A DNA stretch of 64,000 bases from Dicyema japonicum (taxonomy: Eukaryota > Dicyemida > Rhombozoa > Dicyemidae), in the NCBI GenBank assembly GCA_011109175.1, contig RDEW01000023.1, positions 345,225 through 409,224 on the forward strand, given 5' to 3'. The notes below the pieces were generated by a model. The model was not told the DNA's origin, searched no databases, and saw nothing but the letters and a program-made list of their open reading frames with translations. Positions 1 through 10,375 of this stretch are shown here, one piece after another. The stretch's first letter is position 1. Each line of letters opens with the position of its first letter. The translations under genes were made by a program, and so were the position numbers.

Positions 1-274
1 AACATTTCCATAATCCTCGTTAAAAACTTTCTGAATTTTATTAACTCTTCAGGGAGGTATCGCAGAAAACAGATATCTCTCAACTTCGAGGTATTTTGTT
101 CTGAGTGTAGAATCAGACTGATTTTCTAAGAGTTTAATCTGCAAGTTTTCATCCTAAAGTTTCATTTTTTTCTTAGCTGAAGATGCTATTATAAATGGAG
201 TCAGTTTGCGCAATGCTTTATAAAGACTATCAATATAATAACTGGCACGATTCCACAAGATACAATTTATTATT
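1..274. other. AT-rich sequence, no gene recognised
   Basis: No coding segment longer than a few tens of codons and no repeat shared with the rest of the window was seen. It lies directly upstream of the integrase remnant and may be its eroded 5' part. Confidence 0.4.
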
Positions 275-1466
275 GTGTTAAAATTTGTTAAAATTATCGC
301 CATAATCATTGTCTGTCAATTTGATGCCATTGTCAGAAATCCACTGCTTTTCTCTGGTGGTCTCATTTTCAAAACAAGTGGAATTTTATTGCACGTGTTC
401 GCTGTGGAAGAAGATGAACAGAAGAGGATATTTATTGAAAATGTTCACCTCAAAAATGGACATCCTGGTCGTGATAGACTTCTTTCTCTTCTAAAGAATC
501 TAGTCTAGTGGATTTTGCAGAGATAAAGTTATGGTTGTTCTCAGGTCTTGTTCACAATGTCTGGCTTATGAACACTCGACCAACTATAACACCTATCAGA
601 GCACATACAGTGAGAGAAAGGTATTAGTTAACTATTCTAATTTCAGGTATATTTTTGATTTAGTTGATATACGACACTTCAAATTTCAATGAAAATTTTT
701 ACTGGCTTTTGGTTGGGTTGGATTTCTTTTCCAAATTTTGCTGGACAAAACCTCTAAAGAGTAAATCGGCTACGGAGGTGCCAAGTGAAATAAAGAGCAT
801 ATTTTTAATGTTTGGAAAACCTACCATTTTGCACACGGACAATGGCAAGGAATTTGTAAATGAAAAAATGTTCGAGTTATGCTCAACAAATGGTATAAAA
901 CACGTCACGATACGTCCTAGGTGTCCTTGGGTGCAGGGACAAGTCGAGCGTCTGAATCAGACATTGAAAGTTATGATTTCTTCAATCTGCTTTTCAAAGA
1001 ATTTGAATTTCAAATGGATAGACATAATTGAAGAAATTACAGCATTCAACAACTTTGCACGCTCCTTTTAAATTGATGTTCGGAGCTTCTGCCAATGAAA
1101 CCATAAATAATCATTATTCAGAAGAGGAAATGAATGAAATATTCAAACAAATTGATTCATGGAATGAAGAAACACAAACTGAAGCAACTTAATATCTTGC
1201 ATGGTTTTGGTCATCAAGTGAAACTTCGAGAACAAAAGCAATTTTAAATTCAAACAATCCTGAAAGAAAAATGTTAACAAAAAGAATGTGGAAGAATGAT
1301 ATTTATATTTTAACATCGGTGATCGAGTTGTTAGAAGGGTCTATCTTGATAATAATAAAAAAACACGAAAAAGTGGCTTAAACGAACACATTGATACATT
1401 CATATATCATGTTAAAGGAGTATCTGCCACAGGATTGATTGATCTAGAAGGAGAAGATGGTGTGTG
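275..1466 (+). pseudogene. Retroviral-type integrase gene remnant (KRBA2-like DDE integrase)
   Basis: The first piece (275-508) ends in a zinc-binding-like stretch with a GHPGRDRLLSLL motif, as in the N-terminal H2C2 finger of integrases. The second piece (about 664-1071) has the catalytic core pattern: first Asp in GLDFFSKF, second Asp in HTDNGKEF and Glu in GQVERLNQTLK. After 1071 the reading continues in another frame (APFKLMFG, typical of integrase cores), which indicates a 1-nt slip near 1065. It breaks again near 1190-1310 and finishes near 1466 with a GDRVVRR block like the C-terminal domain of these proteins. No reverse transcriptase or LTR is visible beside it, so it resembles the domesticated or Ginger/KRBA2-like integrases found in animals. 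The intact LINE downstream is inserted at its stop codon. Family assignment is by motif only. Confidence 0.7.
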
Positions 1467-1467
1467 A

Positions 1468-4400
1468 TTAAATTAAATTATTAACCCCGGCTTCGCCAGC
1501 AAGTGGGAAGCCGGCGACCATCAGAGAGCGTGCAGTCCGGACAGGACGCTCCCAGAGATCCTCGACTTTTGCATCCGGTGGTCCAGGGCAGGGAAAAAGG
1601 TCCCGAACTACTCTGCCAGCCAGGAAAGGGTGGTGTCCACATCGTAGGCGAGCCAGTCCGATTCTGATCTTCCTCGGGAGCGATTGTTCCGTTGGACTGA
1701 TATCAGGGGGGAAGCGCTCCAAGACTTTGTTATATTGAAGTGTCCTAATGGCCCGTGTCGAGATGAAATCATGGATTCGGCGGGTCCAAGTTGAGTCTTC
1801 TTGAGGGGGGGTGATCTTCGACAAGGCTCTTTGTAGGTCAAAGAGGGTCCTGCGTATGTATCTGCGGTTATTGTTACTTAGCAGAGCGTGAACTGGGTGA
1901 TTCGGGTCGAACGACTGCCGTAGGAATTGTAAATTACGCATTTCCAGGTGGTCATAGAGCGGGAGGATTTTCGACTCCCAATGTAAATGGTCGGTGGGGG
2001 TTGACTTTAAGCAGCCAGTTATTATTCTCAGCGCCGAGTTTTGCACTTTCTGCAGTTCTTGAGAAAGGGACAAGGAGATTGAGGGGGCCCAACTTGGTGA
2101 GGCGTAGTTGAGTGTAGTCCTGATGAACTGTTTGTAGAGAAGAGTTAAGTTTTCTTTTTGCTGACCGTTTGAGTGGCCAGCTACTGCCCGTAATATGTTA
2201 AGTTTCCGCTTGGCTTTTGTCATTACTTCCTCCACTTGTCTGTTGAAACAGAGTGAAGGATCGAAGACAACTCCAAGGATCTTCGGGTATTTATTTAAGG
2301 GGAGTGGTTCGTCCCCCGACGAGAGTGTGGGGTTTAGGTTGAATTGTCTTCGATCGGTTGTGAACAGGGTAGCTGATGACTTCGAGGTGGAAGCACTCAT
2401 CCAGTTTAAGTTCATCCAGTCGGATAGCAAGTTCAGGTGGTACTGCACTTTTTCGGTGGCCAGTCGAACATCGCCACTCCTGGATGCGATTACTAGATCA
2501 TCGGCATATGTCAATAGTAACGTATTTTGGGTTGTTGGGATATCTTTGACGTAAAGGTTGAAAAGTGAGGGTGAAAGGACTGATCCCTGGGGAACACCGT
2601 TTGGTAGGAGTCGATATCTTGATAGATTTGAATATAGACACGTATGGCCCAGTCTTCCCGAGAGGAAATTTGTGAGCCATGACTTCCATACAGAGGGAAT
2701 ATTTGTAGAATAGATCTTGTTGCAGAGGACCACACGGGAGATTCTGTCGAAAGCTTTAGTTAGGTCAATAGAGGCCAAGACAGTTCGTTCCGGGGGTTTG
2801 CAGTTGTTGAAACCGTTGGAGATGTATTGGGTTAGTGTCAGTAAGTGCGTGGTGGTCGAGTGTAAAGGACGGAAACCATGTTGTGAGTCGGAGAGGTCGA
2901 GGTAGGGAGTGATTTCGTTAAGAATGATCCTTTCGAGGATTTTTGAGACAACAGATGTTAAGGAAATTGGCCTGAACGAAGAGGGCAAGGAGGAGGCTTT
3001 GTTGTTCTTGAGTATTGGGATAATGTTCGACTTCTTCCATAACATCGGGATGAAACACCTGTTGATGGAGAATTCGTAGATATCTTTAAGTGCCAAGAGC
3101 CCGTTTGGACCGAGGTGCTTTAGGTGGAATATGCTGATCCGATCGGGTCCCGTGGCTGGTGAGTTTCTTGAGTTTGTAATGAGGTTTTGAACATGACTTA
3201 CTGATACTTCGAATCGTGCCTTTGTTACCCTTGGGGGTTTAGTAATATGAGGTCGATTTTCTTTATTCATTGGAATATGACTCATTTTGCAATAGTGAGT
3301 CATCAAGTCATTTGCCTGGCAGTGGAAATCTTTCGTTTGGTTGTCCTTTCCAAGTCTACCTCCATGGGTTGTGCTCGATTCGGTTTGATTTGATTGTATT
3401 TCTCTGATAAATCTCCAGAAACTTTGGGGTTTTGATTTTGGATTCAATCGAGAGACGAAAGTGGACCACTTCTCCTTTTTGAGCTCCGTAATGAGGTGGG
3501 TTATCTTCTTGTTTAGGGAAGAAATTTCATCTTGGAGTTGCTGGTTGGTTGTTCGGGAACGTTTTAGGCGTCTTCTCTCACAGATGAGATCCAATATTTC
3601 TTTGTTGAAAAATAGTTTGTAATCATGGATGAATCCTTTAGGGACGTGCTTTCTATCCGCCGAAAGGATGGCTGAGTTGAAATGTGCAATGGCTTTGTCT
3701 GGAGAGGTAAAATTATTCACAGAGAAGTTTTCCAGCGACGTTTCGACGTCAACCGTGAAGTCGATCCATCTCGCCCTTTTGTAGTTCACATAGGTTCGCC
3801 TCGACATAGTTCGTCCGAAATGCAAGAAGATGTCGATCAGAATAGGGTTATGATCTGAGGGTAAGTCATATCTGACATCCCAGTAGATCGATTTTGCAAG
3901 GGGAGCTGAGCATATGGAGAGGTCAGGAGACGTGTTAGGATCCCCAGGGCGTGTTCCACATCTCGTGTGTTGGCGGGGGTTATTTAATATCACTAGGTGT
4001 TCCAGTTCAGAGATCACTTGTTTCCCTCTGTGGTCCGAATTCTGGTTTCGGAACCATAGTGGATCTTTAGCGTTTAGATCGCCGCAAATAACTATGTTTT
4101 CGTATAGTTGAAGGAATTCTAGGTTTGGTCGGTAACTCTTCTGGCAGCAAGACGAAGGGGGAATGTAGATATTCAGAATTGTGTAAGGAGTTGACATAAT
4201 ATTGATGGTGATGGATAGCAATTCCATATGTTTATCAGAAGCCGCTGTCAATGTGTGGTCAGTGGTATCCGTGAATGGGATGGAGTTGTGAATGAGGGTG
4301 ACCAGGCCACCACCGTGAGATCCATTTGATCGCTCAGAACGGAGCAAAGAGTAGTTTTTGAATTTTGGTGTTTGGGAGAAGGCAGACAAACGTGACTCCT

Positions 4401-4704
4401 GTAGAAGGGCAATGTCAATACGGTGTTTAACCAAGTACTCAGCCAATTCGGTATGTTTCGAGGTGATTCCATTGATGTTAAGTTGTAAGATTCTGATGGG
4501 TCTATTCTGCGGCCCTGGGTTTAGTTCAATGTCACCGGATGTCAGGAGGGATTCTTGGGAGCGAAAGCTTCGTGCCCGCTCAATGGTCGCCATCGAGATC
4601 TCCTTGAAGAGAGACGATAGGGAAATGGTGTGGTTCTTTTTCATGTGTGCTGTGTAGGGCACAGGCACAACCAAATGACACCTCTTGGTAAACCACAACG
4701 TCAT
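1468..4704 (-). CDS. LINE polyprotein: 2A-like leader, APE endonuclease, reverse transcriptase (1078 aa)
   Basis: The protein would nick target DNA and copy its own RNA into the nick. Residues 57-65 are GDIELNPGP, a 2A-like ribosome-skipping motif. The endonuclease follows directly: LQLNING at 73-79, QESRL from 102, CGDLNAK at 207-213 and the SDH catalytic triplet at 283-285. Residues 370-430 are a basic linker. The reverse transcriptase spans about 505-800, with HGFRPLHSTTTH, SIDLTKAFD, LPNGVPQGSVLSP and the catalytic YADD at 733-736. A Cys/His-containing tail (RCGHHPF, LFPCPG) ends the protein. The given start lies within about 25 bases of the element's 5' end and overlaps the hairpin block; Met21 or Met38 could also serve. 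The stop codon falls in the tail/TSD junction. The family is CR1/L2/ingi-like by architecture, but the clade needs a tree. This copy could be active. Confidence 0.93.
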   Translation of the reverse strand: MTLWFTKRCHLVVPVPYTAHMKKNHTISLSSLFKEISMATIERARSFRSQESLLTSGDIELNPGPQNRPIRILQLNINGITSKHTELAEYLVKHRIDIALLQESRLSAFSQTPKFKNYSLLRSERSNGSHGGGLVTLIHNSIPFTDTTDHTLTAASDKHMELLSITINIMSTPYTILNIYIPPSSCCQKSYRPNLEFLQLYENIVICGDLNAKDPLWFRNQNSDHRGKQVISELEHLVILNNPRQHTRCGTRPGDPNTSPDLSICSAPLAKSIYWDVRYDLPSDHNPILIDIFLHFGRTMSRRTYVNYKRARWIDFTVDVETSLENFSVNNFTSPDKAIAHFNSAILSADRKHVPKGFIHDYKLFFNKEILDLICERRRLKRSRTTNQQLQDEISSLNKKITHLITELKKEKWSTFVSRLNPKSKPQSFWRFIREIQSNQTESSTTHGGRLGKDNQTKDFHCQANDLMTHYCKMSHIPMNKENRPHITKPPRVTKARFEVSVSHVQNLITNSRNSPATGPDRISIFHLKHLGPNGLLALKDIYEFSINRCFIPMLWKKSNIIPILKNNKASSLPSSFRPISLTSVVSKILERIILNEITPYLDLSDSQHGFRPLHSTTTHLLTLTQYISNGFNNCKPPERTVLASIDLTKAFDRISRVVLCNKIYSTNIPSVWKSWLTNFLSGRLGHTCLYSNLSRYRLLPNGVPQGSVLSPSLFNLYVKDIPTTQNTLLLTYADDLVIASRSGDVRLATEKVQYHLNLLSDWMNLNWMSASTSKSSATLFTTDRRQFNLNPTLSSGDEPLPLNKYPKILGVVFDPSLCFNRQVEEVMTKAKRKLNILRAVAGHSNGQQKENLTLLYKQFIRTTLNYASPSWAPSISLSLSQELQKVQNSALRIITGCLKSTPTDHLHWESKILPLYDHLEMRNLQFLRQSFDPNHPVHALLSNNNRRYIRRTLFDLQRALSKITPPQEDSTWTRRIHDFISTRAIRTLQYNKVLERFPPDISPTEQSLPRKIRIGLARLRCGHHPFLAGRVVRDLFPCPGPPDAKVEDLWERPVRTARSLMVAGFPLAGEAGVNNLI
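4510..4536 (-). other. 2A-like ribosome-skipping motif (GDIELNPGP)
   Basis: The motif matches the D(V/I)ExNPGP consensus exactly and is preceded by a leucine-containing stretch (ESLLTS), as in active 2A peptides. In known 2A sites the ribosome skips the last Gly-Pro bond. Here that would release a leader of up to 64 residues from the EN-RT enzyme. Confidence 0.85.
4647..4679 (-). promoter_or_regulatory. Conserved 5' hairpin block of the 2A-LINE
   Basis: On the minus strand GTCATTTGGTT is followed by a near-perfect stem, GTGCCTGTG with CACAGCAC around a short CCCTA loop. The same layout (GTCATGTGRT followed by a hairpin with a different stem sequence) recurs at the 5' ends of the other copies. 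Confidence 0.6.
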
Positions 4705-4924
4705 TTTTCAAAAAAATTTCAATTAATGATTAAAGAAAATAGCAGAGACTTAGCAAAGCTAGAATAATTTTACAATATAAATTTCTTAATTTTTTTTAAT
4801 AAAAACAGTTATTATTATTTTGGTCATTTATAATATCACGTTAAGATCATTTATAATATCATTAGAGTTATGAGTTCTTAAGATTTCAGCTTTGCATTAG
4901 AGTTAGGAAAACTTAAGGATATAT

Positions 4925-5243
4925 TTATTCATTTATTAACCCCGGATACACCGAGAAAGAAGCTAAAGTAACCAACTAATTAAGTGTATCCAGTTTCCAC
5001 TTCTACAGAAACAGAGTCCATCCGGAATCAGCATAAAGGGTAAAACGTCCATTACATGCAGTTGTGAAAACCCCTCCAGTGGAGTGGGGAAAAGCAAATG
5101 ATCCTTTTTCATGCCGGCCTGGCACTGGGCGTCACCTAGACAGGTGGATCACATGACGCCACTCTATTAGGGAGAGAGAGGAGGAAGAGACAAGCAAGCA
5201 GAAAAATTAAACCAATTAACCACGCAGCACCACATGTCGCCAT
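4925..5243 (-). repeat. LINE-derived non-autonomous repeat (318-bp family), TSD GGATATAT
   Basis: It is flanked by GGATATAT at 4917-4924 and 5244-5251. It closely matches the plus-strand copy at 40779-41094 along its whole length. It has the GGCGTC...GACGCC hairpin (5129-5160) of the 2A-LINEs and ends in GGGGTTAATAAATG, the same 3' end as LINE copy 1. It has no tRNA-like head and no ORF, so it is best read as a LINE deletion derivative mobilised in trans. Confidence 0.8.
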
Positions 5244-5251
5244 GGATATAT

Positions 5252-6500
5252 ATTAGAGTTATACAACGAACAGAACGTAAGAAAACTAACAATTTGACGA
5301 GACACAGCTGAAACACACAATTCGAATTGAAGTAGCAAAAATCACCAATGTAACTAAGAGAAAAAGTATCCATTAATTCAGGGGTATCGAACTCATTTCC
5401 CTTTGAGGGTCGCATTGACAAGCTGATAGTCGGCTCGATATACTGGTTGTATAGATGCTCCAATGCCGAGTTGTAAGATCTTCTGTAATGCCCAAGGAAG
5501 ACATTCACGAAGTTTTTTTGAGAAGAATATAGCATGTTATTTGATGCGTCCCGAAAATCATCAGGAAAAATCATTTAGTAACGTTTTTCTGTTTAGTAGA
5601 AATTTTAATTCAATGAAATTTATATCATCAATAATTAAAATGTGATGTAATTTTTGGGGTCCAAACGAAGTAGAGACATGTGGTGTCTTATAAAATGACC
5701 CTACACGATGAATACAAACCCACTTAATTAGTTTTGGTTCAGGTTTTGGTTTCTTTACAGTAATTAGTTTTGGGGTTTGTTAGAAAATAAAATTTGTCTT
5801 GTCTTGTCATGGGTCGATTTTCACGAGAAGACCTCGTGGTGCCACTGGTGCTACAAGACGATGGAATATATTACGAGGTTGAGAAACATACTGCAGGCCT
5901 AATGGAGATATGTTGGAAGATGCCTTGTTTGTTCTGATTCACATACAAGATCGCAGTGTCTGGTTACGAAGAATAATAAGTCGTTTGAATTGTGGTTCAT
6001 CCAGTCACTTAGCCAATTATGGAAGATGCCCCAAGGCTGTTAAAGCTAACATAGCGAAGAAAAACAAAATTGACCAAAAAAGGAAAGAATCGAATGGAAA
6101 ATTATCTCTAAAACGAGAAAATGCCCATAATGGAGAAAGTGAAGTTTCCAAAATTGGAACGAATAGGAAATTAAAACTGGCTGGAATAGGACATATAATA
6201 AGAAACCTTCTAAAAAAGAAAGAGTAGAAGCTTCAACACAGAGAAGAGAGTGGCGGCGCTCTTAAGAAGAGAGGGCAGCCACCGAAAAAACCAGAAGTAG
6301 TCAGGATAACCCTGATTTATGCCCGTTCTCTTCGCAAACGGGCCTCAGTGCTGGTTGCTATAGCCAGCACGATCCAGATGGAAGTTCTAATTATAAACAA
6401 AACTAAATTGAAGAAAAGACCATTTAAAATTGATGGATACGACTCATTAGATATTTTTTTTGTAAGACTGGTTCTTGTGCTGGAACAGGAACTTCAATTT
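5252..6500. other. Degenerate sequence, possible RTE scraps, no firm gene
   Basis: A plus-strand stretch at 5910-6227 contains KLAGIGHIIRN, reminiscent of the RLFGHILR motif near the C terminus of RTE-like proteins, but the rest is not recognisable. The minus ORF at 5167-5574 runs into the neighbouring repeat and looks fortuitous. Confidence 0.3.
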
Positions 6501-6504
6501 ACAA

Positions 6505-6800
6505 CAAAACTTCTTTAAATACAAGACTACCAACGATCAATGAAGAAAATCTGGGATGGATAACTATCGGAGGAATTTATTCTAAAAAACTAAGAGAGTA
6601 TCCATGGATTGTTGACAAATTTATGGAAAACAATGAATATCCAATCCTTGTTGTGGACATGAACGCTAAACATACTGACTATGGTTGTGTAGCAACCAAT
6701 CAAGATGGAAAATGCCTTGTAAAATGGATGAAGTCTGGAGAGTTAAAGATTTTAACTTCAGTCGAAATTGTGCAATTAAACTCGCACATGGATTGGATTT
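6505..6800 (+). pseudogene. Jockey/I-type LINE endonuclease fragment
   Basis: One frame reads GGIYSKKLREYPWIVDKFM and then ILVVDMNAKHTDYGC. The latter corresponds to the GDFNAKHxxWGC motif of APE endonucleases in Jockey/I-type LINEs, with the expected DGKCLVKWM follow-on. It ends at an in-frame TAG near 6800. No 5' or 3' end and no RT is attached, so it is an isolated relic of a family different from the 2A-LINEs. Confidence 0.55.
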
Positions 6801-7392
6801 AGCCTGAAATTGATGACGAATACGAAAGAAAATCGAGAAGAATCGGTGATTTATTACATTGCTTGTGGAAACTCGCATTGTAATTGGGGCTTTTTTACGG
6901 AGAAAAGACATACGGTGTCTCATGAGAGTGCCCCGATATAGACGACCCCAAATCTTGGCTTTCCTCTTTAGTTAATGACTCTTACCTTGTTTAGTTAGTT
7001 GGGGTTTTGCGAATAAATTATGTTATCTGTTATCGGGCCGATTTTCATTTTGTTTGATTGGCTTTTTAAATCGGTAAATTTAATATCGATATTTAACGGC
7101 TCGTATTCAACCGTGTCTCATTCTGAACCGGTCACAATAAATGAAACAAAAAACACGAAATATGCCGTTATGGAATTTATGTCAACTTTTCTTCTTCAAT
7201 AAATCGATCTAAGATTCATTTGAAAATCAAGATAGTTCTAATTAACTAACAAGACTTACCAATCGTTTATTTATCAAGTTGAAAGGAAATATACAGTAAC
7301 TAAACTATCTGTCTTATTTTCCATGCTCACTAATCTTAGGGAAACAAAGACTTTCACCAATAATAAAAATCATTTCTAATGATTTCGATGAA
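6801..7392. other. No gene recognised
   Basis: A line such as TAGTTAGTTGGGGTTTTGCG near 6990-7010 resembles the 3' UTR of the 2A-LINEs and may be a worn LINE tail. Nothing else could be assigned. Confidence 0.3.
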
Positions 7393-7582
7393 GATAACAA
7401 ACATACCTGCACAGTAAAAAGTAATGTCGACAACTTTTTTGAAGATGTAGGATTATGATATTCGTTTTTTAGTAACCACGGATATTAGATAACAAACATA
7501 CCTGCACAGTAAAAAGTAATGTCGACAACTTTTTTGAAGATGTAGGATTATGATATTCGTTTTTTAGTAACCACGGATATTA
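7393..7582. repeat. Exact 95-bp tandem duplication
   Basis: The unit starting GATAACAAACATACC at 7393 is repeated without visible change from 7488 to 7582. No ORF is maintained across it. Confidence 0.9.
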
Positions 7583-7649
7583 TTATTTTAATTAATAGCA
7601 ATATTTATTAATATTAATACCAATGTCCGTGGAACTAAAAAAGTTAAAT

Positions 7650-10060
7650 AATTTGAGATTCCACTTTTGCCACGCATCTCTGGATACGCGCTGTTAATCG
7701 TTTCCATCCTCCCCTGTTTCTCACATCCTCCCTCAGATCATCCAGATCCTCTCCTGTTTTCAGTGTTATTCATATGGAAGTGAGTTCTTTGTCGACCTCG
7801 ATACGTTGTTTTGTTTAATACAGAAAAGTATGATTCCATGGCCATTTCCGAACCTCTTAGGATATGTCCAAAGAGCTGCTATTTCGCGAAGTAACTTTAT
7901 TCCCAATCTGTGTTGTTCGAGTAATTCTATAAAGCTCGTCGTTGGTCATCTGTTTTGGCCAGTAGATTCCCAGGAGAAGTCGTAGTTGTTTAGTGTGGAA
8001 AGAGTTGAGTATTTCCAGTTCTTTGGCCCCAGTTCTCCGCGTTATAAAGTAGAATTGGTTCGATAAAGGAGTTGTACAACCGAATTCGATGGCGAGTAGC
8101 TATGTACTTTGGCCGCATCCAGATCGCCCACAATTTTTTGAGAGAAGCAACCGCCAGAACTTTCCTGTGAATTACGTCCTCCGAGTCCCCGAGGAGAGAT
8201 CCAACTTTCTTGCATGTTCTCCACTTTTCCCCGTTTCTCGTCGTGCAACTGAATATGCCTGTTCTTTCCGTTTTCTCTGGGTTTACTACCAGGGACCAGT
8301 CCTCCAAGCCTTGAGGGATCACTTTTAGTATAGTTTCCAGCGTATCCCCATCCCGGCAGACGAAATCAATATCGTCGGCGTAGATTACTTTTATCACGTT
8401 ACTGAAACAATTCTTTTCCTGGGGTAATCTTAGAGCTGCCTTTAGGTATATAATGAATAGGACCGAAAAGAACGAGTCTCCCTGTGGTGCGCCGGTGTCG
8501 GTTTTAAATCTTATTAAGTTGTAATTTTTCAAGCGCACTGATAGTTGAAGAGTAAAGATCTGATCATACTTGATGCATCCTCGTCTAGAATACTCTCCAG
8601 TACGTGCATTAGCTTTTTTCGATTGATAATGCCGAAAGCACGGGATAAGTCAATTCCAAGGATTGAGATTTCTTCTTTGTGTTTCTGGCACATTGCACAC
8701 ATCCACCAGTGGCTCCATACAACGTCTGCCGTCGACCTTCCAGGTCTGAATCCACTTTGACTTGGGTTCAAGAACTCATTTTACAGGGCCTGAAATACGA
8801 TCCAGTACAAAAAGGAAGAGTATATTCCTTGTCGTATTCATTTGTGTAATCGGGCGTAGATTGTTTAGATTTTTTTTCTCCTCTCCAGGTTTCTGAATTG
8901 GGATCAAGGTGCCATTCCCCGCATCAAATGGACTGTGATATTTGAACGTCCTGTTCAGGACTGTGCAGATTAACTCAGCCACCCTGTCTGGCGCGTATTT
9001 CAATAATTCTGCATTAACGTTGTCCGGTCCAGGGGCTCTGCCATTCTTGAGCTTACCCAAGGCTGAAACGACTTCGTAATGCGTGATGCTTTTATTCAAG
9101 TCTCTGGGAATTCCTTCGAACGGTTCCAAGTGTTCATTGAGATTTAGTCGTTTTTTTAGATAGCGGCAATTTTGTTTGCTTATTTCTGGCCGTTGATTAT
9201 TACTTTTCCTGTATCATCAAGAACTGTGATTCTTTCCGGTCTGGTATTGCGGGATAATTGTTTAACCGCAGCAAACATTCTTGCACCATGTTTTTACCGT
9301 TCGGCGTTTTTTGCCAAGTTATCCAGTGTATGTCGGGCTAATTCCCTCACTCTTCTCGTTATTTTGTATTTGATTCTGTTGCGTTCTCTTTTAAGAGAGT
9401 CAGTTTGGATTGTCGAGTTTGACACTCAATAAAGAGTCGGAGTTTCCTTTGGTCTTTTGCAGTTCTATTTCTTTATCAAAAGTTCCCTCGAACCACCTTG
9501 GGTGATTTCCCAATACCATCCCAGCAGCCTGCCTGACTCTGATAGAAATATTTTTCCATAGCAGCCCGAGTGACATATTCGTGTTGACATTTTCCAACAG
9601 TTTCGATATTTTCTCGGCGTACTTTTTACGGGTATTGTTAGAAGAACATAGAGCCTCCATGGCCAAGGTCCTGCTCCGAGTTCGACCTTCCAGTGCTCCA
9701 GAGATTCCAAAGCATCGCATTAGAATGATACGTAACACTAGTAGTCTATGATCACTCGGGATCATCATGCCACCGTACGTACGGGAGTCCGTGAGTTGTG
9801 TTTGCCAGCATAGTATGTGGTCTATTTGGTTAAATATATGGACTCGATTTCCACAAGAGTCTCTCCTCTGTCCTGTCCACGTCATAATATGTCGGAACGT
9901 CGTGTTACAAAGGAATACTCCAAATGACTCTCAGAAATGTATAAGGGCCTTCCCAGACAGATTTTTGATCCCTCGAGCGTGGCTGCTTAGGAAATTTGAT
10001 TAGTCCCGGTTTTTCCCCACTTTTGAATTCCAGTCTCCCGCTATAAAGAGCATGTAGGAT
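7650..10060 (-). pseudogene. RTE-like LINE, endonuclease + RT, degenerate
   Basis: On the minus strand the endonuclease C-terminal half reads from about 10060 to 9400 (HIFNQIDHILCW; PSDHRLLV carries the SDH catalytic motif). A connector follows, and then the RT: KNGRAPGPDNVNAELLKYAP (9129-8776), SGFRPGRSTADVVWSH with GIDLSRAF (8771-8529) and GAPQGDS with YADDIDFV (8538-7990). The C-terminal region with the NPEKTE and GSLLGDSEDV motifs follows. At least three frame changes and several stops separate the pieces. The EN N terminus (the first Asn and Glu motifs) is missing, so the copy is 5'-truncated. The same family recurs at 22.5, 41.3 and 53.4 kb. Confidence 0.85.
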
Positions 10061-10375
10061 ATGAGGAGTAAGCCGATGATAAGAACGAGTAAAAATCAAA
10101 AAAAACAATCAAAAAAACATAATCGACGTTGCGAAGCCTCTCACGATCACAACAGAGATCAACTGGAGAAGCCACCGAGTCTCACCTACGTCGTGGCTTT
10201 TTACTATAGCTTCTTATGAAACGAAGTGATTTCCCGCTTACATTTAATTAATAAATTAAATTAATTTACATTTAATTAATAAAATAATAAATTTAAAACG
10301 CGCACTTTTTCATGTTTTCTAAATCACGTAGGTTTTCACAAACTAAAGGTATTAGATAAAGTAACTAAGACTAAG
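10061..10375. other. Intergenic sequence upstream of the WASHC3-like gene
   Basis: A-rich and AT-rich tracts (10240-10300), with no coding stretch. It would contain the promoter of the gene starting at 10376, but no motif could be singled out. Confidence 0.4.

Larger units (their letters stand above)
1473..4726 (-). mobile_element. Full-length 2A-EN-RT LINE (copy 1) with 8-bp TSD
   Basis: The element is bounded by the direct repeat TGATTAAA at 1465-1472 and 4727-4734. Its 5' end (right side) carries the conserved GTCAT block and hairpin at about 4647-4679, and its 3' end is a TTAATAATTTAA-type tail. It holds one uninterrupted ORF and no visible 3' UTR. It is the best-preserved copy of the dominant LINE family in the window. 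Confidence 0.85.

Noticed and set aside
2195-4657. Several plus-strand ORFs of 60-120 aa
   Set aside because: They lie antisense within the intact LINE ORF and show no motif.
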